Source: Calonectria ilicicola
Lineage: Eukaryota > Ascomycota > Sordariomycetes > Hypocreales > Nectriaceae
Direction of reading: 5' to 3'
Assembly (NCBI GenBank): GCA_020809705.1
Contig: CP085828.1
Span: 3,472,001 to 3,536,000, forward strand
DNA: 64,000 bases
Of this stretch, positions 21,501 to 33,665 are shown one piece after another. Each line of letters begins with the position of its first letter. Position 1 is the first letter of the stretch. A program made the translations under genes and the position numbers. Below the pieces are notes generated by a model. It did no database searches. It was given only the letters and a program-made list of their open reading frames with translations, and was not told the DNA's origin.

Positions 21501-24500
21501 CCGCTTCTTGGCGATGGCTCAACTGGAGTTGGAGAGCGAAACAAGACGAGGCGTCATGGTGTCTAACACAGACGTCAGACTGACTGCGCCATGAGTCGAC
21601 TCAGGGCATTTATTATTAGAAATTGAAGACCATTCGGGTTGTCCAGCCTAGAAAGACGGAGGCTACCTTTTTGGGGGCGGGCTGCCAGCCACATACGTTC
21701 TTCCAGAATCAACCCCACCATGAGGAGGGCACAGCGAACCATACGTGGGGAGGTTGTCACCACAACGGCGTGCATTGAAGAGACGGTATGGGCACCAAGA
21801 GTAGTCGGTGTGAGGAAATTAGTCGCTGACGTGTGCTGCGGCAATAGAGACGTCGCCACGGGAGGGGGCCAAGGCTGCCAAGACGATGGTCGCAAATCAT
21901 GACAAGGGAGCGGGAGACTGGGTTTGACGGGGCTTGAGCTGTCGTAATATCAAACTACGAGACAGGAGGCTCGTCCTCCGTCCATGGCGTGCCAAGAGTT
22001 GGCATGAGAGACAACGGAAAATATGGAAATGGAAGCCGGTTGGGGGTGGGGAACTCATTCTGTTCCAAGCTAGGTTTGTTTGTTTCTTGGGAGTCTAGGA
22101 TTAGGGGAACGGGACAACCGGTGCTAATTTCAGTAACTGCAGCCTTGTTTACGGAATATTTGCGAAATATGAGCAGCGCCTACTCAGCGCCTACTCAGCG
22201 CCTACTCAGCGCCAAGTGCTGGGCACCACAGACAAGGCCAGATGCTGTACCAATTGGCGCAACATGCTAGACTATCAAATCATCAAATCGGGTGATTGGG
22301 CCACAGAGAGAGGGCTCGTTGCTGGAAGGCCACAAAAACGTGGGGCCAGGTGGCGAGGTCTCGAACCCCAAGCCGAAAATTTTGGTTTTGGCGGGTGATT
22401 GCAGACATGAGGAAGAAAAATAGTCCGGACGAATAATATCGCCAGCAGAAAAAGCCAAACAAGCATAAACTCTCGATACGATACGATGGCCAAGTGGCGA
22501 CAATCACGATTACCTCTCGTGTGGCTTTAGCGTTGAGGAAAACGAGCTCTACGTTATTACCGTAGCCTCGCCATCCGTTTGCTGGCCGTTCACATGTGGA
22601 AACGAACCAACCACCAGCCATGAAGAGGAGCAGCGGTGTTGGACCAGGGCCGGGCCAGGGTCAGCGTTGGATCTGGCAATGGGAATCCAGAGAACCATCA
22701 GAGAAGGAGATGAGGTCCTATTTCGCTGGCATGCTTGGCAGGAGGCGGCCAAGCAAATTCCAACTATGGCTCTGCAAGGGTGCACTTGCGATTGAGGTCT
22801 GATTGGTTCTGCTGGAAGGCATTGGCCAGCTAAAAGGAGATGCCGCAAAAAGACTAGCGCAAGGTACCCGGAGGTAACCTCAGAGGTAATCTGGCTCATG
22901 AGTGGCTGCACCCCTGGCAGATGGGACATTCTTATCCTCAATTCATCCGTTTCGGTCGGCATGGATGCATGACGAGCAAGGAGACCCTGACACAACGCCA
23001 GAAGGCTTCTCCGTGATCTTACGAGGGCCTGTCTCGCATTGTGGTCATGATTTCGGTTTTTACCCGCTAGCAACCCTATTCTCTGCCTAGGCTTGCCGTG
23101 TCTAGGTTGGGTATAGCGAGAGAGAGAGGGCGGCTACGATTCAGCTGAGGCTTTCTCTCAAGTTGTTCAAAGCCCCCAACGACACGTTTTCTGGATAGCA
23201 GAGCCGAAATGTCGAGATGATGGGTGATCCCTATCACCTGCCTAACCAAATACGACCGCTAATTCGGGATGGCGCCAAAGGCACGATGCGGAGCGAGCTG
23301 GTTGGCAGTTGCGACAGCGCTTGGAGTTGGTGGCGTCGCGTTGCTGGTACTGCTAGTGGGCAGAAGCATCCACCTGCTGTTGATCTGGGCTGGCTTTGGC
23401 GATGGAACCGAGGAGCCAGAGGGGCTTTTTGGAGGGGACTGGGATGCATTAATGATCGCTCATCACAATGCCCTAATAGTGATTGACAGAGGTGCAGACA
23501 CAAAGCAACAAACGGATTGCAAGTGATGAGGATGAGCGCACGGTAAGGCAACGAGGACAAAGTGAAACGTCAATCGCATTTCTCGAGGCTCCGCATGGGA
23601 TTGGCCGCCACCCCTTTTGGTCTTCGGTTCCTGTGTGAGATGCTGGTCATATCCCTTCTTGATGCTTCAGCAATGGTGCAGCTACGCAATTGGCCCAATT
23701 TGGTGACCAGGTCGAGAGCTATTGACATCTATGCTAGCGACGCGGCGTGCACCGTGTACTCCACGAGGTTTCTGTCGTGTGGGAAAGCAGCCCCGGCAAG
23801 GTTTGACATCCTCTGTGCCCCATGGCGTGTTTTCTTAGCCAGTCCATTAATTATGGATGGTCCATGAATCAAGGTGCGCGCTTGTCCGTGGCGGGCCGAC
23901 GAGTGTTGAGAGGACTGACTTTGGGAGGCCGGGTCCTACTAGACAGAGGGGCTGGAGAGCAATGAAGGGCGAGAATGAACGGTCAGCCGGCCAAGAGGTG
24001 AATACGCTGACGACAAGTTAATTTCCCGGCGGGAATAGACTTACAGAGGCACGCGTGAGTCGTCAGGATGGGGCACCACGGCCGACGTAACCATGCCTGG
24101 ATCTGCTGGCCTCTCGCGGTTGAGAACCCCTGAGGATCCCCTGAGATAGTGTCTCCGAGGGCACTTGGCATTGCCATCCGGATCCCTTGGGTCTGCCCGC
24201 GAAGAGTCGGCAATGGATCTGGAGGACATTCCCCCTAGAGTTGCCCGCGTTGAGTACCCTTCGCCCTTTGTTCCCCTTGCGCCCCCTCCACTTGGGGCCT
24301 GTGAAACCCTGGAACGGGCCCCATAATGAGACGCCCCCCAAGCGGCGCAGCGGGACCCCCCTTACGAAAACTAGTCCAATTAGGTACGTACCATGGGCGC
24401 ACCCTTGTCTGCCCCTGGTCTTGGACGATGGCCTCCCTCACCACCCCAGGCGATGCCGACTAGTCAAGACGCTGGCCTGCCCTCCCCTTTAGTCACTGCC

Positions 24501-24529
24501 CGACGCTTTGATTTTCTGCTCTTCATCGC
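18501..24529. other. Gene desert, second part
   Basis: About 6 kb without a recognisable gene. The longest ORF (22549-23073, minus, 174 codons) has no motif I recognise and overlaps several ORFs of similar length on both strands, as expected by chance in GC-balanced DNA. A (TTTA)n run lies at 19030-19047 and an 11-bp tandem repeat at 22174-22213. Non-coding RNAs or fast-evolving multi-exon genes cannot be excluded by eye. Confidence 0.4.
22174..22213. repeat. 11-bp tandem repeat, CAGCGCCTACT x3.6
   Basis: Three perfect copies of CAGCGCCTACT followed by a partial fourth copy (CAGCGCC). It is isolated in the gene desert and not part of a recognisable gene. Confidence 0.9.
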
Positions 24530-25136
24530 TGCCAACTGAGAGTTCTTCTTCTCTCAACCACGCTCTTTTTTGACTTTGGTCCTTTGCACCACCACGTTCG
24601 TTTCATCGCTGACACTCGCACTCCCGGGGACGGGCACTTTGCATTCCAACACCTCCCTCACAAACAGGTTAGTTTACATGAGAAGATGATCAGTGACCCG
24701 CCCACCCAGTATGGAGAGCGAGAGAGAGACATGAGAGAGAGTTCCAGCGGGAATGCGCCAGAGAAGCTAGCGATGCTGTGGAGGGAAGAATTGGCTGTCG
24801 ACGTGTTCATGTTAAAGAATCCGGGATCAAGCAACTCGAAAACCCTCTCCTGTCAACTATCCACGACTATCACGACACTTTTTTCCTTTTGTTGTTGTTA
24901 CCCCGACATTCGTTTGCTTTGCCTGACCAATTTCGCTCGTTCATTTTCGTTTCTCTCTCGCTCTTTATCCCCCCTCTTTCTTGGGTTCCCAGGGCCGGAA
25001 AACCTGGCTTAGACGGCAACTAACAACATCGCCGTCGACAATAACAAACCGACTCGCAGGATTTGTCGAGCTAACGAGAAACGATTTAGACAATTGTTGC
25101 CATATTGCCAATTCAATCAACCTAACAGTAATCACG
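24530..25136 (+). promoter_or_regulatory. Pyrimidine-rich 5' leader of the SUN gene with possible leader intron
   Basis: The stretch before the SUN-family start codon is strongly CT-rich on the plus strand (for example 24930-24990), as is common near transcription starts of highly expressed fungal genes. A good donor (CAG then GTTAGT at 24668) and a good acceptor (TTCCCAG ending at 24992) could bound a roughly 325-nt leader intron. The transcription start and the splice are inferred and need RNA data. Confidence 0.35.
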
Positions 25137-26478
25137 ATGAAGAGCTTCCTTACCTGCACACTTGCCGCGACCCTGGTCGCTGGCGCCGCCGCTGACCATG
25201 CGCATCACCACCACCACGGACGCCGAGGCGCCTCCAAGGTCGCCAAGCGCAACCCCGACCCTGCTTACGAGTACGTTGTTGCCGCCACTGAAACCGTTTA
25301 CGAGCTCGATGGCAAGGTCGTCTCCGCCGAGGAGGCCAAGGATGGCTTGAGCGGAGGTGAATATGTCATCGTTGGCGAGTCCAACCCTACCTACGTCACT
25401 CCCGCCGTCACCTCTACTTCTGCTGCTGCCACCTACGGTGCTCAGTTCATCGAGTCCGAGACCTCCACCAGCAGCACACCCGTTGCCACTACTACCTCTT
25501 CCACCTCCACCTCTGCTGCTGCTGCCTCAAGCTCTGCCGCCAGCACCTCCAAGAGCTCCAGCTCCTCCTCCTCCAGCTCTTCTTCCAGCGGCTCTGGTAT
25601 CTCCAGCAAGTTCCCCAGTGGTACCATCAAGTGCAGCGAGTTCCCCTCCTCCTATGGTGCCGTCGCTCTTGACTACCTTGGCTTTGACGGCTGGTCTGGT
25701 ATCCAGCGAGTTCCCAACTACAGCCTGACTGACACCGTCATCACTCTCATCGAGACCGCCATCTCTGGTGAGGGCTGCACCGAGAAGGCTTTCTGCTCTT
25801 ACGCCTGCCCCGCTGGCTACCAAAAGACCCAGTGGCCCTCTGCCCAGGGCTCTACCAAGGAGTCCATTGGTGGTCTTTACTGCAACTCCGATGGCTACCT
25901 TGAGTTGACCCGAGATGGCTATGAGACCCTCTGCGAGTTGGGTGAGGGTGGTGTCACTATCCAGAACGACCTCGAGAAGGGCGTTGCCACCTGCCGAACC
26001 GATTACCCCGGAACTGAGAACATGGTCGTTCCCGCTTTTGCCGCGGCCGGTGCCACCGTCAAGGTCTGCAACCCCAACCAGGGCACCTACTACCAGTGGA
26101 ACGGTTCTGGCACCTCCGCCCAGTACTACGTCAACAAGGCCGGTTACAGCGACGAGGACGCTTGCTGCTGGACCAGCAGCATTGACCCCAAGGGTGCCGG
26201 TAACTGGGCTCCTATTGTTCTTGGTGTTGGTTACGCTTCTGATGGCAACACCTACATCTCCATCTTCCAGAACTCCCCCACCAGCACTGCTGACATTGAT
26301 TTCAACATTGAGATCACTGGCGGAAACACCAAGTGCTCGATCATCAACGGTGTGTGGACTGGCGGCAGCACTGGCTGCACTGTGAGTAATAATCTTTCCC
26401 TCGCCAATGGTTTTTTTCTAACACATGCTATAGACCACCATCTCCAAGGGCGGCAGCGCTGTTGTCCGTTACTACTAG
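25137..26478 (+). CDS. SUN-family secreted cell-wall protein (beta-glucosidase-like)
   Basis: Exons 25137-26381 and 26434-26478, with a 52-nt intron containing CTAAC, give 429 aa. Residues 1-19 form a signal peptide ending AGAAA. A His run (21-27) and a Lys-Arg Kex2-like site (37-38) follow. Residues 120-165 are a Ser/Thr-rich, probably O-mannosylated spacer. The C-terminal SUN domain (about 170-429) has the family cysteine pattern, including 'CSYACPAGYQK', 'LYCNSDGY' and 'EDACCW'. Families Sim1/Uth1/Nca3/Sun4 are wall-associated GH132 proteins needed for septation and cell separation, and some have beta-1,3-glucanase activity. I chose the ATG at 25137 because it opens the signal peptide. Upstream in-frame codons are leader. 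Codon use is extremely C-ending (AAG, TCC, GCC), indicating high expression. Confidence 0.93.
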
Positions 26479-28721
26479 GTCAATTAATTGTAACGTCGTG
26501 TAGGATGTTGGGGTTTTGGATCTTCTTGTGGATATTCTAGGCGGCAAAGCTAGAGACCTTCGACACAGGACACGGAAACTACGAGACAAGTATCGCACGA
26601 GGCGAGGTGGGAATAACGACGACCACGCGTAGCCTCGCAGGACCCGCGGACTGAGAATGGCGCTGGGAATCTCTTTCTTTTGTTGTTGTGTTGGGATAGA
26701 TTTTTGTTGAATATGGGATGGAGGATTTGAAAGGGGAAGAAAGAAGTTTGGTGGACTGCCTTATGTGCCAAGTTTTGTGTTTTGTGAGCATCCGCGTTGT
26801 TTAATCCCTTTTTTTTTTTTCTTCACTCATGGGCGTGTGTTTTGCTTTGCGTTCCTGTTCTTTCCCGGCCGTTGACCAAACACCCCAACTCACGCCACGG
26901 CGGAAGAAGATGATGATGGCTTTGGAGCATTGGATAAAGCTGTTGCGAGGAGGATTCGTCGGCGTTCAATGTATGAAGAAAGGGCGGGTTTAGATATCTG
27001 TCGGCGTCGACGATGAGCTCAGCTTGGCTAGTTTGTCACGTCGCCTGTTTACAGAGGCCTCGCGAGCCATGTAATGTTTGTAAACCTATTACTGTAGTGT
27101 ATTATGCCATATTGTCTAAGCTCTACCTATCTACTTGCCCTCGAATACGTGTCTAGTGCAGCTTGGGAGTGACGCCATGATGCGAAAGACTTGCCCACTG
27201 TGTCTGGATGAGGAAGAAGGCAGTGTAATTCTTGTAAGATGATTGGCCAGCTGTCAGTGCTTAATGTCGATATACCTCTAACATGTTTGTTTGTTTTTTG
27301 TGGAGGGACGGTGGAGTTTGTGTAGCGAGCTGGTTCTAGGGATGAGTGGCGGTGGCTTTGGCGGGAAGGATGCGGAGAGGAAAACACTATTTACAAAAAG
27401 CATCGATTAAGTGGTGGCGGCTCGGCTAACCTTGTTGTTCCCTCTGAGTTTTGACGTGCTCGCCCATTGGCACGCGACACAAAAATTGATTAATTGGAGG
27501 CAAGTTGAGAAAGGAGCCTATTGCCCCCTCCCCTTTCTCCTCACCTTGCTGTGTGGAATGCACAATGTTGTGCCTGGTGCGGCTAACGAAAAAAAAAAAT
27601 AAAATAAAATAAACAACAAAAGTGAAAACTGGCACGGGACAAAAAAAAAAAAAATCATCATAACCATGGTGATGCATGCAGACTAGCTGACGCAAAACAC
27701 TGCATGTGTAGGGATGCAGGGCGACAATCGTGATTGAACAGTGTGTTGCAACGTAAACGCATCGAGTCACGATTTCCCGCCGCTGGCCAATGAAAGCGGC
27801 CAATCTCTCGGGTGAAGTGCTGCTACGTTCCCCCGCCGGCGGTGGGCGACGGGCCGGATCCATTTTCGTGCACGCGGCCGAGGCTTGTGGCGTGGTCTCG
27901 CCTCCAACACCTTGCTCTGGAGAGGCAAGCTCCCATGATGCCTGACTTGGAGGGTAGCTTTTGCTCTCTCCATCTCTTGCAAGCCGGCGGCGGGAAACGG
28001 CAATTGCATGGCATTGCTGGTTCTTATCGCCGCCCGGGGTTCGCCATTGACCCTGTGGCGCGCAGCTGCTGCTCTATTCTGCCAACCCTCGCCCGCACCG
28101 TTCTCATTAGGACATTGGGAGTGCATTGGCGCGGCCTCGTTTGTCATGACGGCGTCCAATCCGCCGGCGGGGTCACCCTCCCTGCACGCGGTCGGCGGCG
28201 CTGTGCACTCCGGATGCATGATCATGGAGGATCGATGCTACCTTCTCGAGGATATTTCCCGATAAGAACCATGCGGAGGGCCGGGGGCGTAGATAACCTC
28301 GTCGACGGGCATGGATGGCGGGGGCAATGGAGGGGCATCATGACCTGCCGGCGCCATCCATTGTCTGCCTACCTACCTACCTACATATATATCCAACTGC
28401 CAATGTCTGCCGCCTCGCAATCTTGTATTAAGCTTCTCTTCTCTTCTCTTCGGGTTAAGACAAAGCAGGGAACTGTCTCGGTCTTATGCGCGCGCTATTC
28501 TGATTTCCGGTGGCGCAATTCTGGTCACGCTGTCATCCATTCCCCCTCACTCGATCCCTCGAGGTCACCCGTCACCGGCTAGACGGACGCCCGCAAAGGT
28601 TAATGCGAGGAAGTAAATTTCTGCCGACCGCCGTCTGTCCTCGTCTGAAGAGACAGTAACAACTACTACAACAACAACCACCACTGCTGCTGAAAAGCTT
28701 TTGCTGCGGCCGCCTCTGACA
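26479..28721. other. Intergenic between SUN gene and MFS transporter gene
   Basis: About 2.2 kb. A+T-rich homopolymer runs occur at 26810-26820, 27588-27612 and 27640-27654. A (CTAC)n/TATA stretch at 28370-28390 and a (TCTTC)n stretch at 28434-28450 mark the likely promoter of the transporter. A 256-codon ORF at 27812-28582 crosses these repeats and lacks any domain, so I do not call it a gene. Confidence 0.4.
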
Positions 28722-30572
28722 ATGTCGCTGAATCGCGTTGCCAGCGTCGAGACGCTCGCTATTCCACCCGAGTCTCGCGACAGACGGGGCAGCGATGCTA
28801 GTTTTCGGGTTCGTCGCTTGAGCTTCAACCCTGTGCCACAGGATCTGGACACGGCCATCTTGGGCCTTGATGATCCATATGTTGAAACAGTCGGCGCCTT
28901 TGAGGTGCCTGAGTGGAAGCGACTGCGTAAGTGTCACACCAAATCAAACTCCTTCTGTCTTTTCTCATCAGCTGCACACCAGCTTAGCTAAACAAGACAA
29001 CGACCGAGTGAAAAAAAAAGTATATGACAAAAAACAATTTGCGCTGACATCCTGTTTTGTTTTCAAGTACAAATCGCCGCCGCCGTTATACATTGTCTTT
29101 TCGCCGCGGGCATCGTCTTTGGCTACGCCGCTTTGAAGCCAGTCCTCAAGCAAGAAGGTGCCTACGCCGACTCTTGCTCCGAATACTCGAGCAGTGATAG
29201 CGACGGACTCGCAAGTGACTTCGCGCTCCTCCCTCGTGACACATGCGTCGAGATTCGGCTGAACCTCATGTTCACCGTTGCTGCCGTAGGCACAAACGTA
29301 GCCGCCCTGCCCGTCGGCGCCATCCTCGACCACTTTGGCCCCCGTGTCTGCGGCATCATTGGAAGCCTGTTCCTTACCATTGGAGCTCTGCTGATGGCAT
29401 ATGAAAAGTCTCTCCCATTTGACGGCCTGCTTCCGGGATATCTGTTCCTCGCTTTGGGGGGCCCTTTCACCTACATCCCGTCCTTCCAGCTCTCCAATGC
29501 ATTCCCACGCAAGTCTGGCCTCATCCTGGCATTGCTGACAGGTGCCTTTGATGCCTCGAGCGCGCTCTTCCTCCTCTACCGTATCCTATTTAACGCCACT
29601 GATGGTAGCTTTAACCTACGCCGCTTCTTCCTGGCGTACTTGGTGGTTCCCGCGGTCATTGTCATTGTGCAGTTCGTGTTGATGCCCTCGCAGTCGTACA
29701 AGACGGTGGGAGAGTTGGTTGGCCAGGCGGACGAGGCGGGTGCAGCGTTGGCTGATGATACTCTCGATGATCAGATAGACGAGCACACTGCCCTGCTGCG
29801 TGAGGAAAGGGACGCGGGACGCCAGCATCAGCAGGCTGTGATGGCTGATATCGAAACCTTGCTGGGCTCTGCTAAAGGTGACGATCAAGTTGCGGCCAAG
29901 GAGCGAATCAGTGCAGCCTCGGGTGTTTGGGGCATCATGCATGATCGTACCGTCTTACAGCAAATTTCCTCGCCCTGGTGGATCCTGGTATGTCTGTTCA
30001 CCATCGTGCAGATGACGCGCATCAACTTCTTCGTTGCCACCATTCGCCCACAGTACGAAGCTATATTTGGTGACCATGACCTGGCTGTCCAGATTAACAC
30101 CTTCTTTGATGTAGCCCTCCCTGTAGGGGGTCTGATTTCCATCCCCTTCATTGGCACCGCCCTTGACCACCTCAACACGGTGTTTGTGTTAGGCTTACTG
30201 GTATTGACTGGCACTCTGATTGGTATCCTTGGCGTGCTGCCGTACACGTGGGCTGCGTATGCTAACATTATCCTGTTTGTGCTGTACCGCCCATTCTATT
30301 ACACCGCCGTGTCAGACTACGCTGCCAAGGTCTTTGGGTTCCGTACTTTTGGAACCGTCTACGGCCTCATCATTTGCTTGTCTGGACTCTTCAACTTTTC
30401 GCAGTCCGGGCTTGATGTGCTATTCCACGAGACCTTCCATGGAAACCCAGTGCCGGTGGATATCCTTCTGCTCTTGCTTGGCTTGGTCATCGGCGTGTCT
30501 CTTGTTTCTTTCGTGGCATTGCAGCTCCAGAGGCTTCACCACAAGGCCCGGCTCGGACCATCCCACAATTGA
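28722..30572 (+). CDS. MFS transporter, FMP42/SLC43-like
   Basis: Exons 28722-28926 and 29068-30572 (141-nt intron) give 569 aa. The first 68 residues are a soluble, Ser/Arg-rich cytosolic tail. Twelve membrane segments follow, split by a long charged loop (about residues 270-345). After helix 1 ('FAAGIVFGYAALKPVL') comes a short extracytosolic loop with cysteines. The 'GAILDHFGPRVCG' loop between helices 2 and 3 is the MFS signature (DxxGxR). The C-half has 'GTALDHLNTV'. This layout resembles yeast Fmp42 and the animal SLC43 amino-acid transporters. The yeast protein's substrate is unknown, so amino-acid or related metabolite transport is only an inference. It is probably in the vacuolar or plasma membrane. 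Donor GTAAGT and acceptor TTTCAAG restore a continuous frame. Confidence 0.85.
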
Positions 30573-31248
30573 ACTAAAAAATAGTAATAAAAAACCCGAG
30601 ATCACAACTGAGCGACATTGATTGATTCATGTTATTTTGAAAACAAAAAAAGGAGAAAGAAAGGAAGAATGTGTATTGGTTCCTGTACGGTCATCTGTTG
30701 ATATTTATTGGAGCAATGTTTCCCATAACCCTGAATAACGAGAGAATAAAACGCAAGGTACAATAAATAATACCTGTATAAATACTCAGAATGATATAAT
30801 TTGATGATATTTGTCCTTTAGATTGATAAGTCCCTCTCAAGATGCTTGAGAGACTGAAGTCATGATAGCGCTTTGGCAAAATCATTTGCTTAGATCCGCA
30901 GTGCTTCCATACCCTATCTGCCTCACACATGCTTGATCTTCTAGTAACCCTGCATGGGTGCTTCGATATTTAACATTGAGACATCAGGGTTACTAGAGAA
31001 ATTACTCCTCCGATTTTACGGATCGTATGGAGGAAGATTGGTTAGAACAAAACGCCAGTGCTGATATCAATAGAAACGGGGCGGTCAAAATGAGTCATCG
31101 TAACATGAGTAGACGTCAAAAATCATTTCTATTGGCATTTCATCAGCAATGAAAGGTCTATGTACAAGAACATGTCTGTTGTTGAGGTATCATAAATTCT
31201 GAACGTGAAATTCCAGCACTGCATTCACATCACGGCATGGTTTGTTTC
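30573..31248. other. Intergenic between convergent genes
   Basis: About 675 bp of AT-rich DNA between the stops of the MFS gene (+) and the GH114 gene (-). It should hold both polyadenylation regions. No gene is seen. Confidence 0.45.
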
Positions 31249-32567
31249 CTAGTATGTAGCACCAGAAGTCACCTCAGGGGTACGGAAAGCGGAACCTCCG
31301 CAATATTCGCCCCAGCCGTCCAGGTTGTCGGAGGACCACTTCAAAATTTTGCTAAAGTTGTTGTCTTGTGTCTCCGGCGTGCAGTAAAAAGTTTTATCTG
31401 ATAAGCTGAGCGAACCAGTTTCACTCACAGAGGGAGGGTATTCAATCTGCAGAACAGGCTTCCCCTTGTCGATGTACGTCTGGAAGTATGAGCAGAAAGG
31501 AGAGTCTGAGGTATTGGGGATGCCACGGCATTCTTCAAGGACGGCAAAGTCGAGCGTCGATGCTAATGTAGCAGCATTATCCGCGGCGTTCTTCTGACCA
31601 ACGAGGAGCCGATGGCCTGCTTGAGTCTTGAGGGCATGGGCATACGCAGCCAAGTTCTGGAGGTATGTAACGTAATCACTGGCCGTGAGAGCAAAACCTG
31701 TTGGATCTCGGCCGTTCTGAACCCAGGCGTCAGTGTTGTCTGGGTCGACAGCATCGCATCCAAGTGCAACAGCCTTGTCGAGACGCTTCTTCATGATGGA
31801 AAGAACAGTCTGGCTTCGGATATCAAGGTAATGTTCACTTGAGTAAGGGCCACCGAGGCTATTGCCAATAACAGAAGAAGAGAATTGGCTAGCGTCAGTG
31901 TCCCAGCTCTGGACAGCACCGGCATTAAAGTAGCAAATAATGAACTTGCCAGCCTCCTATAAAAATATCGGGTCAATATAAAGAGATATCTTGTTTAGGT
32001 TCAAAATCATAGACGTACCTTGAGTACAGGGATCAGAGTGGGGTTGTCATGAGCGTGCCCGAGATCAATATCCCAAACCTTGGCTTCTTGTGGGATAATG
32101 TTAACTGAGTCATGTTTGATGGGATTATCAAGGCAAATGTCCCAAACAACACCGGGCTTGAAGACGGCGGCCACGTCGGTGACAATAGTAGAAGAGGGGG
32201 AAGCAGCGTTTGCAGTGGGTGTGTTAGCGTAAGGGCCCCCAAGAAGAGCTGTCGTAGTATGAGCCTTGGGGGGGTTTGAGTAGGCGGTTGTAAAGGATGT
32301 CTGAAAGGTAGTATAAGACTTGGCCTTGGTTGGCTTAGCTTTTGCACCATTTGTCTTAGAGACAGTCGTATGAGAACTGGAAATGGTCACGGAAGTAGCC
32401 GTAGAAGGGGCTACATATGTAGCCCCGGCAAGCTCCGTAGAAGAGGCAACAGTTGTTTTAGTCACAGAAGTCGCAGAGCATGGGTGATGATGGCGACGGC
32501 GACGACGAGCCGCAACTGGGGCCGTCAGAGCAAGAGCTGCCACGGCCAATCGAGTTATAGAAACCAT
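31249..32567 (-). CDS. Secreted GH114 endo-alpha-1,4-polygalactosaminidase
   Basis: Exons 32019-32567 and 31249-31956 (62-nt intron) encode 418 aa. Residues 1-20 are a signal peptide, followed by an Arg/His cluster and a Ser/Thr/Ala-rich linker (about 30-130). The GH114 TIM-barrel domain runs from about 140 to 418, with 'VWDIDLGHAHDNPTLIP', 'GKFIICYFNAGAVQSWDTDASQF', 'GCDAVDPDNTDAW' and 'LLVGQKNAADNA' blocks typical of the family. The fungal relative Ega3 cleaves galactosaminogalactan, an exopolysaccharide of the extracellular matrix. No galactosaminogalactan synthesis genes lie in this window, so it stands apart from that cluster or acts on another polymer. The last coding base before the intron is in phase 0, and donor GTACGT is canonical. 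Confidence 0.85.
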
Positions 32568-33665
32568 GGTTGTTGTTGGTGGTGGATGTATGATTGAGTG
32601 AATGAAGGAATGAATGAATGGATGGTTGAATGGATGAAGTGAGCGTACGGGTAAACTGATGCGAAAAATTGAACGTATGGACGAAAGAATGATCGATCAA
32701 AGCGTAATGTCGGTGACAAATTGTTACCAGAACGTCTGGTTTAATAATGGAAAATGGTAGAACGGAAAGATCAAAGAATGGAATAGTGAGAAGATGCAAA
32801 AGGAATGTAGGAGAGAAAAGAATGAAGTGTTTCTCGAAAGGACCAGGCCTGAGATCGAAGAGAGACAGACAGGTAAGGAGAGTCAGACGAAATCGGGAGA
32901 ACTGGATGCGTTATGTATTGCTACGACATGGCGTTGGTTGTACAATGATTGTTGGTACTGGTCAAGTCTAAGATTGCCTGAATCCTCCGAGCCCCTGGCA
33001 TAAGCTTAAACAGGAGGCGCATTCGGTGGAGAGACCACAGTTGGCCAAGCCTCGACGAAACAATGCATCTAACGGCACCACTTCTTTCATTAGATGGCGT
33101 CTAGATGCAGCGCCAACGGAGTTGTCGGAGGTTGCTGCCAAGGAATGGCTGTCCTTAATGCGGTTCGATTTCCCCCCCTTGTCCTCCCTTCACTTATTAT
33201 CAAGGCGCAATGATTTTCGCAGGGTCATGGACCCAAAGACGGGACGACGGGAAACATCATTGCATGCCACGAGGGTGAGATCTTCATCGTCAAACGTTCC
33301 TGGATCACTATCACTTACTTGGATCCGGGGCACTAGGCCGTTAGTGGGGCCAGCCTCCTTTGGTTGCCTGTTTGGGCTTAGTCGAGGGGTAGGGGGTTGG
33401 GAGCGGACGAAGGTTTAACGACACCAAATGAGATTGATGACTGCTTGTGGTGTTGGCCGTTTCTATCTGACACGCGTGGTGAGGGGTTTGTTTGATTCGT
33501 ACCTCCAATCCGATCGAGGCCGTCTGTGCCCGCATGCAGAATTGCGAATCGCCCCGCAAGCGTTGCCGCTCTGGTTCAGGGATCAGCCTCGCCAGGTCTC
33601 ACTAGGCCTTACATTGGTACGCGCACGAGTAGCCGCTCATGCAGTGGCGTCTCATCATGCTGCAT
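32568..33665. other. Intergenic, GH114 promoter and HOS2 3' region
   Basis: About 1.1 kb. Next to the GH114 start (32590-32640) is an imperfect GAATG/GGATG short tandem array on the plus strand, probably in the leader of the minus-strand gene. No gene is recognised in the rest. Confidence 0.45.

Noticed and set aside
22549..23073. 174-codon ORF on the minus strand in the gene desert
   Set aside because: No motif, overlapping ORFs on the other strand, and no splice-consistent extension. It cannot be supported as a gene.
28370..28450. CTAC and TCTTC tandem stretches as CRISPR-like or regulatory arrays
   Set aside because: They are simple microsatellites in a eukaryotic promoter with no spacer structure.
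27812..28582. 256-codon ORF on the plus strand
   Set aside because: It runs through CTAC and TCTTC microsatellites in the MFS promoter, overlaps a 152-codon antisense ORF, and its translation is Cys/Arg/His-rich without any domain. GC-rich DNA makes such ORFs by chance.
25137..32567. Secondary-metabolite or secreted-polysaccharide gene cluster (SUN, transporter, GH114)
   Set aside because: The three genes are separated by 0.7-2.2 kb, differ in strand, and include no backbone synthase, synthase-modifying enzyme or cluster regulator.
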